Assembly (NCBI GenBank): GCA_021792755.1
Contig: JAJYUA010000010.1
Location: 52,844 to 116,843, forward strand
Length of the DNA stretch: 64,000 nt
From: Pseudomonadota bacterium
GTDB taxonomy: Bacteria > Pseudomonadota > Gammaproteobacteria > Steroidobacterales > Steroidobacteraceae
Direction: 5' to 3'
The notes beneath the pieces are model-generated. The model saw only the letters and a list, made by a program, of their open reading frames with translations, did not search any database and was not told the DNA's origin. The position numbers were made by a program, and so were the translations under genes. Below are positions 53,434 to 61,650 of the stretch, one piece after another; position 1 is the first letter of the stretch, and every line of letters starts with the position of its first letter.

Positions 53434-53769
53434 ATGACGAAGCTCAAGCGCGTCGAGTTCTTGGGTGACTCACTCAAGTGCCTGCGGGACTTCCCGGAGG
53501 ATGCGCGCCACGACGCCGGTTACGAGCTCGAGCAAGTGCAGCGCGGGAATCGACCGTCAGACTGGAAACCGATGCCGGATATCGGGAAAGGCGTCGAAGA
53601 GCTCCGGGTGTGGGATGACACGGGCACGTACCGAGTCGTGTACTTGGCCCGGCTCTCCGATGCTATTTACGTGCTGCACGCCTTCCAGAAGAAGACCCAA
53701 GCGACGGCCAAGCGAGATATTGATCTCGCCCGGATTCGATACCGTGCGCTGATGCGAGGTGACCTATGA
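53434..53769 (+). CDS. higB: HigB/RelE-superfamily toxin (Gp49-like)
   Basis: A 111-residue toxin of the phage-derived Gp49/HigB type, predicted to cut mRNA on the ribosome. The family pattern is visible in WKPMPDIGKGVEELRVWDD, TYRVVYLARLSDAIYVLHAF and QKKTQATAKRDIDLARIRY. It precedes its antitoxin, the usual order for HigBA systems, and the two overlap by 4 bp (ATGA). Likely stabilises the element. Start ATG 53434 is three codons after a TTG alternative. Confidence 0.88.
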   Translation: MTKLKRVEFLGDSLKCLRDFPEDARHDAGYELEQVQRGNRPSDWKPMPDIGKGVEELRVWDDTGTYRVVYLARLSDAIYVLHAFQKKTQATAKRDIDLARIRYRALMRGDL

Positions 53770-54062
53770 AGCGCAAACATCCGACTAAATCGCAGCGCTT
53801 TTCCAGCGTATGGGATGCCCTTGCCGATACGCCAGAAGAGGCGGCGAATCTCCGCGCCCGCGCGGATCTGATGCGAAGTCTCACCGACTTCATTGTTGCG
53901 CGGGGGTGGACGCAGAAGGAAGCCGCTGCGCGTTGCCACCTCACGCAGCCGCGCATCAATGACCTCTTGCGCGGCCGTATTTCACGGTTTTCTCTCGACG
54001 CTCTGGTCAACATCGCGTCCGCGCTCGGCCTGCGCATTCATTTGGAGTTGAAGGCGGCCTGA
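53766..54062 (+). CDS. higA: HigA-type XRE-family antitoxin
   Basis: A 98-residue antitoxin with a single helix-turn-helix (LTDFIVARGWTQKEAAARCH and LTQPRINDLLRGRISRFSLD), typical of the short HigA antitoxins. It neutralises the upstream HigB and probably represses the shared promoter at 53406-53425. Its 3' end overlaps the convergent zinc-ribbon gene by 25 bp. Confidence 0.88.
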   Translation: MKRKHPTKSQRFSSVWDALADTPEEAANLRARADLMRSLTDFIVARGWTQKEAAARCHLTQPRINDLLRGRISRFSLDALVNIASALGLRIHLELKAA

Positions 54063-54673
54063 GCGGCTTTGAATCGGCGCAACGCCCGATAGAGTGTAGA
54101 ACGGCCGATCCCGAATTCCGTGGCTACAGCCACATCTTTGGCACCCTCCATCAACCGCTGCACCGCTTGGGCGATGTGCTGATCGGTCAGTTTGCGCCGC
54201 CTCCCGCGCGGTGTGCGCGGTGCGGCGGCCGAGACCAGCCGAAGATCGGGCTCATTGACCGCAGCCCGCGCCGCCTCCGCGATCCACTGCGTCGCCGCCG
54301 CAGACTGCGTGCGCTCGAGATTACCGACGCGGCCACACCGGCACTCCATGTACCACCCGGAGTGACCGGGCACCGCGGCGAAACGAATTATGCCCTTGTG
54401 GCTCCCGCAATCCGGGCAGGGTGCTGGCGATCCACTCAATTGAGGCAGGCGGGAGCCCGCAGCCTGCCACCTTCGCCGCGTGACGGCGGCCCTCCGCAAA
54501 ATCTGTAACTCCTCCGCGAGAGTGGCCAGTGCCCTGCGGCACGACGGTCCAGGTGAGTAGCCGGGCAGCGTGCGCCAGTGGCTGCCGCTCGCATTGCCGC
54601 CAGGCACACAACCCATAGCGCGGGCGGCGGCAAGCAATGCAAGTCGCTCGGCCTTGAGATCATCGTGAACCAT
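54038..54673 (-). CDS. Zinc-ribbon protein with C-terminal Hin-like helix-turn-helix
   Basis: A 211-residue protein I cannot assign to a named family. The middle holds a zinc ribbon, CPDCGSHKG ... MECRCGRVGNLER, followed by QSAAATQWIAEAAR. This spacing and tail resemble the Lar restriction-alleviation/zinc-ribbon fold. The C-terminal 45 residues (RRRKLTDQHIAQAVQRL, VAVATEFGIGRSTLYRALR) are a resolvase/Hin-type DNA-binding domain, but there is no recombinase domain. Likely a DNA-binding regulator or anti-restriction factor of the element. ATG 54673 has GGGAG upstream; a further ATG at 54703 is possible. Confidence 0.68.
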   Translation of the reverse strand: MVHDDLKAERLALLAAARAMGCVPGGNASGSHWRTLPGYSPGPSCRRALATLAEELQILRRAAVTRRRWQAAGSRLPQLSGSPAPCPDCGSHKGIIRFAAVPGHSGWYMECRCGRVGNLERTQSAAATQWIAEAARAAVNEPDLRLVSAAAPRTPRGRRRKLTDQHIAQAVQRLMEGAKDVAVATEFGIGRSTLYRALRRFKAAQAAFNSK

Positions 54674-54776
54674 TTTTGGGACTCCCGTAAATTGGGACTT
54701 CATTGATTCTACAGGGGGCCCGGGGTGCGGAGAAGTGGGGTAGCGGCTACGACTGGTGGCCGCCGGAGTACAGACG

Positions 54777-55085
54777 ATGCCGCTCATCCCCATGCACGAG
54801 ACTGACGACCTGCGCAAGGCGGGCGTCCATTACCCGGCCACCCCCGAGTCCTGGCGGTGGCTGTTCCGGACCCGTCGCGAGCGCGGTGTCGAGGAAGCGT
54901 TTGTCCGCGTCGGCCGGAGAATTTTGGTCGACACAGAGGTGCTCCTCGACCGGATGAGGCAGGGCGAGGTGCCCAGCGGTGGGCGTCGGGTGGCCCCCGC
55001 CCCGCCGCCGGTCCCCCGGGTGGCAGCCCCCGCCGCGCCGCCGCCCTCGAGGGCGGCTCGGCGCCGGGCGGGAGGTGCGCAGTGA
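54777..55085 (+). CDS. Small excisionase-like DNA-binding protein
   Basis: A 102-residue protein. Residues 15-60 (TPESWRWLFRTRRERGVEEAFVRVGRRILVDTEVLLD) look like the winged helix-turn-helix of AlpA/excisionase proteins, with the helix preceding a VGRRILVD strand. The last 35 residues are Pro/Ala/Arg-rich and probably disordered. The start ATG 54777 has GGAG eight bases upstream. Its stop overlaps the GTG start of the following replication gene, so they are coupled; a regulatory or excision role is inferred. Confidence 0.6.
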   Translation: MPLIPMHETDDLRKAGVHYPATPESWRWLFRTRRERGVEEAFVRVGRRILVDTEVLLDRMRQGEVPSGGRRVAPAPPPVPRVAAPAAPPPSRAARRRAGGAQ

Positions 55086-56464
55086 GTGCGCGCCGGACCG
55101 CGCGTACGTCTCGTTCCCCACGCACTGTCGAGGACGCTCCGACTCTTCCCCATTCGGTCGAAGCCGAACAGGCCGTGATCGGCGGCCTGTTGCTCGAGGC
55201 GAGCGCATGGGACCAGGTCGCGGACGTGATCAACGAGAAGGACTTCTGCCGGCCCGACCACCGCCTGATCTTTGGGGCCATCGGCGCGTTGGTCCGCATC
55301 GGCCGTCCGTGCGACGTGGTGACCGTCTCAGATCAACTCGAGAGGATGGGCAAGCTCGATGTCGTCGGTGGCCTAGCCTATCTGAGCACGCTCGCGCGCG
55401 ACACACCGACTGCGGCGAACGTGCGAGCGTATGCCGATATCGTGCGCGAGCGGGCCGCGAGGCGGCGGTGCATCGAGGCTGCCCGTGCACTAGGCGAGCG
55501 GGCAGCGGATGGAGCGACGGCGGCGGATTTGGCGGCGGACCTCGAGCGCGAGGCAGCGACACTGCGGCGCGTCAGTCCTAAGGCGGGCACCAGCAGGTTT
55601 CAGCGGCTCGAATTCGGCGAGATGAGAGCCCACCTCACCGACGGTTACGTCGTCAAGGGATTGATCGCGCCCAACACGCTCGTCCTCGTGGTAGGCGGGT
55701 CGGGGTCAGGCAAGACTTTTTTCACCACGGACCTATCCGTGCATATCGCCGCACAGCGGCCGTGGCGCGGCCGTAAGGTTCGCGGTGGGTTGGTGGTGTA
55801 CGTAGCGCTTGAGGGCGCGGCGTCCGCCGAGAATCGCTTCGCCGCGCTACGCGATGAGGCAGAGATCCCGAAGGGGATCCCGCTTGTCCAGACTCCAGTG
55901 CCGCTCAACTTGCGCGACACATCTGATGTCGCCGATCTGATCTCATTCGTGCGAGACAACGAAAGCACTTATGGGGAGAAGTGTGTCGCCATCTTCATCG
56001 ACACGCTCTCGCGGGCGATGGCCGGCGGCGATGAGAACGCACCCGATGACATGGGCGCACTGATCGGCGGGGCCGACGCGGTACGGATCGCCACAGGAGC
56101 CGCGATCGTGCTGATCCACCACGTGGGAAAAGACATGGAACGCGGCGCGCGAGGCCACAGTAGCCTCCGGGCAGCGCTCGACACCGAAATCGAAGTCTCG
56201 GTCACGGCCGAGGGCCAGCGGGCTGCAAAAGTGACAAAACAGAGGGACTTGCCGGGGGGAGACGAGTTCGCGTACCGGCTGCGCCAGGTCATCCTCGGCC
56301 GAGATGAGGACGGCGATGCGGTGACTACGTGTGTCGTGGAGCCCGTGGATTCTCCGCAGCCGGCGCAGCCGGCGAAAGAGATTGCGGGCTCCGAAGACAC
56401 ACTCGCGCTATCGCGACGGCGAATGAAACGGGGGATTCGGGATGGCGACTCATTCTCATTCTGA
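55082..56464 (+). CDS. DnaB-N domain fused to a RepA-type AAA ATPase
   Basis: A 460-residue replication protein. Residues 20-125 match the DnaB helicase N-terminal domain (LPHSVEAEQAVIGGLLLEA, DFCRPDHRLIFGAI, LAYLSTLARDTPTAANV). From 170 a RecA-like ATPase of the AAA_25/RepA type follows, with Walker A GGSGSGKT (205-212) and an acidic IFIDTLSRAMAGGDEN Walker B region. The C-terminal half of DnaB is not used. It probably acts as the element's helicase, like RepA of RSF1010. The GTG start 55082 overlaps the previous stop; upstream frame is open but shadows the preceding gene. Confidence 0.82.
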   Translation: MSARRTARTSRSPRTVEDAPTLPHSVEAEQAVIGGLLLEASAWDQVADVINEKDFCRPDHRLIFGAIGALVRIGRPCDVVTVSDQLERMGKLDVVGGLAYLSTLARDTPTAANVRAYADIVRERAARRRCIEAARALGERAADGATAADLAADLEREAATLRRVSPKAGTSRFQRLEFGEMRAHLTDGYVVKGLIAPNTLVLVVGGSGSGKTFFTTDLSVHIAAQRPWRGRKVRGGLVVYVALEGAASAENRFAALRDEAEIPKGIPLVQTPVPLNLRDTSDVADLISFVRDNESTYGEKCVAIFIDTLSRAMAGGDENAPDDMGALIGGADAVRIATGAAIVLIHHVGKDMERGARGHSSLRAALDTEIEVSVTAEGQRAAKVTKQRDLPGGDEFAYRLRQVILGRDEDGDAVTTCVVEPVDSPQPAQPAKEIAGSEDTLALSRRRMKRGIRDGDSFSF

Positions 56465-57356
56465 CTCGGTCGAACTCCCGACCTCCACGGTCTGCCAGGC
56501 GCGGCTGCGGATTTTCCAGCCCACTCGCCGGCCGCGCCAGATCGATACGGTCATTGTGACCTCATGGGGCCGCGCGCGGATCGTGGGCCGCCTGGGCCAA
56601 CAGCACGCTGATGTGTTTGAGGCGATTTGCTACACCGCGCGCGAGGCCATCAGGACGGCAGATGGACGGGTCAAGTTATTGGTGGACCCATCCCTGGTGA
56701 GACGGGTGGCACGGCAGCCGAGCGGGACGACCTTTCTGAACATCCGCGACGATTTGGTATTGGCGCTGATCGAGATTGTGGAGCCCGCACATCTCTCGTG
56801 CGTGGGCCACCTCATCGACCACATAGAGAGCGCTCAGCGCGCCGACGGGTCGTATATCACCGCAGAAAACCCGTTGGGCGGACGGCGCCGGCCGAAGGGG
56901 CGGATGGGTGGGCATGCTGCGGAGCGGCACCTCTGGTGCGTCGATGTCGGCAAGGCGGCGCTGAAGTTGTTCTCAGCGGACCTGTTGCTGCACCACAACC
57001 CGGCGCCAATCGCAGCGTTGCGGCATGGGATCAGCCAGGCCGTCGCCCGCCACTACCTCTCTCATCGGGCCGGGACGTGCGCCGCGTGGAGACTAGACAC
57101 ATGGATCCGCGCCGTGGCCGGCGATATTGCCGCCCAGGACCTGTGGGAGCGCCGGCAGGAATTGATGGCGGATGCGGGGCACCTCGCGGCTATGGGCGTG
57201 ACTCTGGGCGTCGACCAAAAGCCTGGGGGTATCGACCAAAAGCCTGGGGGTATCGACCAAAAGCCTGGGGGTATCGACCCAAAGCCTGGGGGTATCGACC
57301 AAAAGCCTGGGATGGCGGGGTCTCTTCAGGATATTCAGGGTCTCTCAGGACCCTGA
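56442..57356 (+). CDS. Candidate replication initiator with repeat-encoded tail
   Basis: A 304-residue protein overlapping the helicase-like gene by 23 bp. The central part (ARQPSGTTFLNIRDDLVLALIE, ISQAVARHYLSHRAGTCAAW, RLDTWIRAVAG) resembles the winged-helix arrangement of TrfA/RepC-type plasmid initiators, though similarity is weak by eye. The C-terminus is four to five copies of the heptapeptide DQKPGGI, encoded by 21-bp repeats that look like iterons. A plasmid-like Rep for autonomous replication of the excised element is the best reading; confidence is moderate. Confidence 0.65.
   Translation: MATHSHSDSVELPTSTVCQARLRIFQPTRRPRQIDTVIVTSWGRARIVGRLGQQHADVFEAICYTAREAIRTADGRVKLLVDPSLVRRVARQPSGTTFLNIRDDLVLALIEIVEPAHLSCVGHLIDHIESAQRADGSYITAENPLGGRRRPKGRMGGHAAERHLWCVDVGKAALKLFSADLLLHHNPAPIAALRHGISQAVARHYLSHRAGTCAAWRLDTWIRAVAGDIAAQDLWERRQELMADAGHLAAMGVTLGVDQKPGGIDQKPGGIDQKPGGIDPKPGGIDQKPGMAGSLQDIQGLSGP
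57213..57312 (+). repeat. Iteron-like 21-bp direct repeats
   Basis: Four full 21-bp units (57213-57296) and a partial fifth (57297-57312). Each begins GACCAAAAGCCTGGGGGT and continues with ATC; the fourth has one change (GACCC). The 21-bp period is two helical turns, as in plasmid iterons bound by initiators. They lie inside the 3' end of the candidate rep gene and keep its frame open. Confidence 0.85.
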
Positions 57357-57539
57357 GGAGGCGCTCCGCGCCGCCCTCGTGGGGCGGCACGGGCACCGAA
57401 GAAGTCGGAGAAGAACGGCGGAAGAGAAAAGGGGGTCACGGGCCGGTGCGGCACTGACCGGCAGTGCCGGGCGACGGACCTGCGCGGAGTCTCCCCCCAT
57501 CCTCCCCCGCATGTTCTGCCCGCCCTTCCTGGGCGGGCT

Positions 57540-57909
57540 CCGGGCCAGGCAAGAGAGCGGTACTCTCGGGCAAGGCATTGGGGCAGATCGCGGCGCTGAA
57601 GCCGCTATAGGCGCCTCTGCGGGGTGGCGCCAGCGCAATCTTTGCCGGAGCAGGGGCGGCGGGCCGCTCGGCGTGCAGGAGCAGACCGTTTCACTTTGGG
57701 AGCGCGGCGAACAGCCGGTGCCCCAGCATGCCGCGGTGCTGACCTCTGCAGTGGCGCGCGAGTATTTCGCCGGTCAAGCCGCGATGAAAACCGTGATCGA
57801 CCGTGTATGTTCCGCGGATCGCGCCATTGAGAAGGCGAAGCTGCTGATTGAGCGGACCGATCAAGGCTACTCCGGCTGGAGCGCCCGGCGCCGATATTCG
57901 GCCGGCTGA
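57540..57909 (+). pseudogene. Degraded XRE-family regulator
   Basis: The frame ending at 57909 contains GVQEQTVSLWERGEQPVPQ, then VAREYFAGQAAMKTVIDRV and a GYSGW end, which is the C-terminal part of a MqsA-like helix-turn-helix regulator. The expected first half of the helix-turn-helix (KALGQIAALKPL, then LCGVA) is found in other frames, and there is a TAG at 57608-57610. At least one frameshift is needed to join them. An intact short gene with an unusual start cannot be excluded. Confidence 0.4.
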
Positions 57910-57985
57910 AAGCGGTTCGCAGCAGTCGCGCCTAAGGCTCAGTTTGCGGCCTCGGGACGTCCATGGTGTCATCTACATAGAGACT

Positions 57986-58150
57986 ATGTTCAGGGGACAT
58001 GCCGTGTTGAAGCTGTTGAATGAGTGCCTCCGCGCCATGCGCGAAACGATCCAACTGGTCCACGATATCGGGAAAATGAGACGAGGATTTATTAAGGGGC
58101 AGTTACTCGAGCGAGCCGAGGCCAGCGAGACTCGGTCAGATACGACCTGA
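57986..58150 (+). CDS. Possible small protein
   Basis: A 54-codon frame with helical, charged composition (LNECLRAMRETIQLVHDIGKM). A GTG at 58004 preceded by AGGGGA is a better supported start than the ATG at 57986. No homologue recognised. The rest of 57910-58351 shows only the hairpin at 58318-58340. Confidence 0.25.
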   Translation: MFRGHAVLKLLNECLRAMRETIQLVHDIGKMRRGFIKGQLLERAEASETRSDTT

Positions 58151-58317
58151 GATTCTTGTGCCACAGCGGTGGCGGGACGAGTTCGATCCTCAACCTCAGT
58201 TCTCGCACGATGACCTCCCGATTGCCGGTCCGCGCAGCGGCGCGGTTCTAGTGCAATGCTGCTGCGGCCGCCTCGGCGACGCGCACGGCCGGCGAGGCAG
58301 GCACCGTGAGTGAGTTG

Positions 58318-58340
58318 CCCGGGAGTCGCTCTCCCGGGCA
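58318..58340 (-). terminator. Strong hairpin downstream of the membrane-protein gene
   Basis: Perfect nine-base arms GCCCGGGAG and CTCCCGGGC with loop TCGCT, 12 bp past the stop of the minus-strand gene at 58352. No T-run, so possibly a stall or processing site. Confidence 0.5.
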
Positions 58341-58351
58341 GCAGTGGCCGA

Positions 58352-58786
58352 CTACTGACGCTGAACCAGTTGCTGGCGGATCGCTTCGACGAACGAATTC
58401 GCCTGTTCGCGCTGCCAGGGCAGGCCCTTGGATCGGCTCTTGTCCTGGCCGGCCGTATTGACATACACCGTCGGAGATCCCCAGAGAAGCAGCATGGCCA
58501 GCGCAACGAGCAGTACTCCAATCACCTGCATGCTGTTCGAATTCGCGGCCTTGAGAGCCATGGGCAGGCCAATGAGTGCGAGTAGAATCCCACCGAGCAG
58601 ATGCCGCGTCGTGTCGAGCCTGACCGAGGTAACGTGCGCAAGAGGGATATCCTCGCGCGAGCCACCGCTGAACCACCCGCGGGATCGATTGTAGATCACC
58701 CTCTTGGTCGTGACTTGGCCGAAGATGGTCGAGGTCAGAGTCTGCTCTTGGCCAGGAGCGTCTGTCTGCGAGACCTGTGCGTTCAT
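58352..58786 (-). CDS. Small membrane protein of unknown function
   Basis: A 144-residue protein. The first 65 residues are hydrophilic (FGQVTTKRVIYNRSRGWFSGG, then REDIPLAHVTSVRL), a pattern seen in bacterial PH-like domains. Two membrane helices follow (GGILLALIGLPMALKA and VIGVLLVALAMLLLWG), then a polar tail. ATG 58786 is preceded by a GGGGGG run acting as ribosome binding site. The 229 bp upstream (58787-59015) hold no convincing gene. Role in the element unknown. Confidence 0.65.
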   Translation of the reverse strand: MNAQVSQTDAPGQEQTLTSTIFGQVTTKRVIYNRSRGWFSGGSREDIPLAHVTSVRLDTTRHLLGGILLALIGLPMALKAANSNSMQVIGVLLVALAMLLLWGSPTVYVNTAGQDKSRSKGLPWQREQANSFVEAIRQQLVQRQ

Positions 58787-59015
58787 ATGCCCCCCTATTG
58801 AGGTGCCGGTTATGCTGCCTGTCACTATGAGGCGGGCCGGGACGCCTATCCGCGCCCCGGCCACATGCGCTCGAAAGAACCCGCTGTTCTCCCCAGGGGA
58901 CCATTGAGTCGCGACGTCAGAATTCGACGGTACTGCAAAGGTCATGACACCGGACGTGCCTTCTTCACAGTTTGAACCGCCGCCCCCGGGGTAGGGAATG
59001 GGCACGGCGCCCGCG

Positions 59016-59333
59016 TCAGCCGGACAACGGACATCTGGACTCGGTCTGCTCGGCCTGCTCGGCGAAGCGAATGGACAGGTCACTTGCCCGATCCCGCTCA
59101 CGGGAGGTGAGGCGGCGCTGAGACCGTATGATCTTGCCCGCCGCCTGGCTGTCGGTGGCGTCCACACCTGGGATACCAGCACTGAGTAGCGCCAGAGCGG
59201 CCTGACGCTCGCGCGGGTCGAGGCCGTAACCACGCGCGAGGGCGTGCAGGCACCACGAGATCGCGTGTAGCACCGCGGACGGATCCGCTGCTGCTGCTGC
59301 TGGCTCGCTCGCCAGTTGATCGTCCATGCTCAT
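59016..59333 (-). CDS. Small protein coupled to the relaxase gene
   Basis: A 105-residue protein whose ATG overlaps the traI stop by 4 bp, so it is probably translated by coupling. Composition is Ala-rich at the N-terminus, with a helical middle (LHAISWCLHALARGYGLDPRERQ). I do not recognise a family. It may be an accessory transfer protein. Confidence 0.6.
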   Translation of the reverse strand: MSMDDQLASEPAAAAADPSAVLHAISWCLHALARGYGLDPRERQAALALLSAGIPGVDATDSQAAGKIIRSQRRLTSRERDRASDLSIRFAEQAEQTESRCPLSG

Positions 59334-61258
59334 CGCCCGATGTCTTGCGCAGCGGGCCGCTCGGCCCCGCCGTCGGGGCCATCCAGGCCGGCGGCGGCGA
59401 GCGCCTCAGCCGAGACGGTCCACCCCGCCTCCAGTGCTGCCTCTGCCCATCGGCGGCACTCTCCACGGACGACCTCGACATCGTCGGCGCACGCGCGGGC
59501 CCATTCGGCGTCATCGCAGGGGAAATCTCCAGATGTCACCATGTCCCGGATGAGCTGCTGCGCGACGCGCTGCGCTCGCGCGAGCTCGTCTGCCCGAGGG
59601 TCTCGCTCCGCGCCTGGTCGCGCCTGTGGCGGCTCGCCCCGCTGTATCCTCTCCCGCTCGTCGGCGACGATGGCAGCGAGATCCTCATCCAGGACGCGGA
59701 CGCCTTCGCGGGCCGCTGCGCGGGCGGCGCGCTCGCGAAACTCCGCGCTGCCCTGCACAGAGACCTCGCCGCCCCACTTTGCGGCGGCGAGTTGTAGGGC
59801 TCCGACCAGTCCCTCCTGATCTTGCCGATCGTGGACCTGCACGCGGCGACCGATGTCCGAAAAGATCGCGCGGTGATCGCCGCGGTGATAGGCGACCGCC
59901 GCGCCCCGTACCTCGGCCTGGAAGGCACGGATATCGTGAGGCTGCACTGTGCCTTCGTTGCCGAGGAACGAGTCACGATACCGTCCCGTTTGCCGCCGCT
60001 GCTGGCGGCGCCATTCGTCGATGGCCGGAAAGTGACCCGCGAGTCGCTGCCGCTCCTTTCGTTGCCGATCGCGCAGCGCCGCGCGCTCCGCCGCGTGTCG
60101 CTGGGCAAGCAGCGAGCGCCCGACCAGCGCGGCGTCCCCGCGTAGCTGAGCACCAGCGAGTTCGCGACGCTGCTCGCGATGGTGGGTCACCATCTCACGG
60201 TATTCCGCGCCGTGACGGGTGCGCAGCTCCGCCCGCTGTTCGCGGCGTTCTTGATACCATGCCGTCCGCGCTGCGCGATACTCGGCCACGATGGGATCCT
60301 TGGGCGGTGGCTCGGGCCGCGCATCAGATTTCCGCTTGGCGTTCGCGCCCTGCTCGGCGGTCGCTGGCTCGTACGGCCCGAGCCGCCTCTCGAGCGCCGT
60401 AAGGCTTGCGCTGCGCGCAACCTTGGACGCCTTCACCGGCGTCGGCATATCGCCGACCCACACGATTGCGCCGCTCCCTTTTTTTTCATACCGCATTCCG
60501 ATCTCGGCGAGTCCCTGGTGCAGTTCAGCCCAGGATCGGGCCCGGGCGATGACGGGCGCTGCGCGCTCCTGCGCAATGCGCTCGGCGCTCTGATCGCCCG
60601 TGCGGCGCTCATAGGCGCGCGCGCCGTCGCTCATCGACGGCCCCTCCGAGTCCTCGTGGTGCCCCTCTTGCCGCTCCTCGGCCCGCTTGCGATCCGCGCG
60701 CCGTTCTCTTTGCCGCCCCTCGCCTCCGCGCTTCGCCAGCGTGCCGTTCTCGCGGACGGCGTACCGGGCGTTGTCACAGCGTTGCCATCCCTGTTCATGC
60801 TCGATCCGGGCAACGGCGCGGTGCAGGGCTTCAATATCAAGGCCCTGTTGGGTTACCCGACCAGATTCCGGATCTACGCGGTTCGCGACGAGGTGCAGGT
60901 GATCGTGGTCGGTGTCTCGGTGCAACGTATACACAACCTGGTGTCCCGGCAGGCCGAGCTCCGCGAGCACGATATCGACGGCGCGCTCGATCTGCTGCTC
61001 CGTTGGGTGCTCGTCCTCGCGCCAACTGAGTACGTAGTGAGAGATCGGATCGCGGCTGCGCGGCGCCGCGTGGGCGAGCGCGAGCATCTCCGCCATTTGC
61101 CCGGCGCCGGTGTCGCTGAGGAAGCCGCGGGTCCCGGAGTAGACGCACTTCTCGATTTTGTCTTCGCACTCCGGGGTCCGGACATACTTCAGCAGCGCCG
61201 TGATCCGCTCAGTCTTGCTGGCGGTCTTTTTTGGATTGCGGATCTTCTTGGCGATCAT
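59330..61258 (-). CDS. traI: MOBP-type relaxase, TraI-like
   Basis: A 642-residue conjugative relaxase that nicks oriT and stays covalently bound to the transferred strand. The probable catalytic tyrosine is Tyr25 in ITALLKYVRTPE. The metal-binding histidine motif is HRDTDHDHLH (residues 113-122), the classic HxDTDHxHxH. Further conserved are GTRGFLSDTGAGQMAEM and SHYVLSWREDEHPT. The long C-terminal part (about 230-640) is charged and helical. Gene order traJ-traI opposed to traK-traL matches RP4. The start overlaps the traJ stop by 4 bp. Confidence 0.92.
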   Translation of the reverse strand: MIAKKIRNPKKTASKTERITALLKYVRTPECEDKIEKCVYSGTRGFLSDTGAGQMAEMLALAHAAPRSRDPISHYVLSWREDEHPTEQQIERAVDIVLAELGLPGHQVVYTLHRDTDHDHLHLVANRVDPESGRVTQQGLDIEALHRAVARIEHEQGWQRCDNARYAVRENGTLAKRGGEGRQRERRADRKRAEERQEGHHEDSEGPSMSDGARAYERRTGDQSAERIAQERAAPVIARARSWAELHQGLAEIGMRYEKKGSGAIVWVGDMPTPVKASKVARSASLTALERRLGPYEPATAEQGANAKRKSDARPEPPPKDPIVAEYRAARTAWYQERREQRAELRTRHGAEYREMVTHHREQRRELAGAQLRGDAALVGRSLLAQRHAAERAALRDRQRKERQRLAGHFPAIDEWRRQQRRQTGRYRDSFLGNEGTVQPHDIRAFQAEVRGAAVAYHRGDHRAIFSDIGRRVQVHDRQDQEGLVGALQLAAAKWGGEVSVQGSAEFRERAARAAAREGVRVLDEDLAAIVADERERIQRGEPPQARPGAERDPRADELARAQRVAQQLIRDMVTSGDFPCDDAEWARACADDVEVVRGECRRWAEAALEAGWTVSAEALAAAGLDGPDGGAERPAAQDIGR

Positions 61259-61650
61259 GGCGTGCTTTGCTTCCTCATGAGCGTCCCGTCGCCGTCAGGC
61301 GCGAAGTTCGCGCCGGTTGCAAGACTTGCTCTGTGCCGGGGGGAGGCCGAGGACCCTCCTGCAATCCGATTGATTGCCGCTGTGACCGCGCGCCACGCCG
61401 CCGCAGTCTCCTCCGAGTGTGCGCCGCCGCTGGCTGTGTGCATCGCCTTCGCGAGCCCACCAAGCCGGCGCAGCTCGCCGACGACGGTGGTATCGACGCG
61501 GGCAGCCACCACTCTGCCCAGGATCAGACGCCGGCAATACGCCGATACCGTAAGACCGGCGAGGGCAGCCTGCTCGGCGATAACCATGCGCTCAGCCTTG
61601 GAAACGCGAATGTTCAGCACGGCGGCGAGCCGTTTGCGGTCGGTGTCCAT
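61255..61650 (-). CDS. traJ: TraJ/MobC-like relaxosome accessory protein
   Basis: A 131-residue oriT-binding protein with a ribbon-helix-helix fold (LNIRVSKAERMVIAEQAALAG, then LTVSAYCRRLILG) and a following ELRRLGGLAKAM segment, matching TraJ of IncP plasmids and MobC proteins. It would bind beside nic and recruit TraI. It is the first gene of the leftward operon, bordering the oriT region. Confidence 0.85.
   Translation of the reverse strand: MDTDRKRLAAVLNIRVSKAERMVIAEQAALAGLTVSAYCRRLILGRVVAARVDTTVVGELRRLGGLAKAMHTASGGAHSEETAAAWRAVTAAINRIAGGSSASPRHRASLATGANFAPDGDGTLMRKQSTP

Noticed and set aside
56627..57457. Alternative frame through the 21-bp repeats encoding a PKAWGYR repeat
   Set aside because: Open only because the repeat period is a multiple of three; the upstream part is a shadow of the initiator gene.
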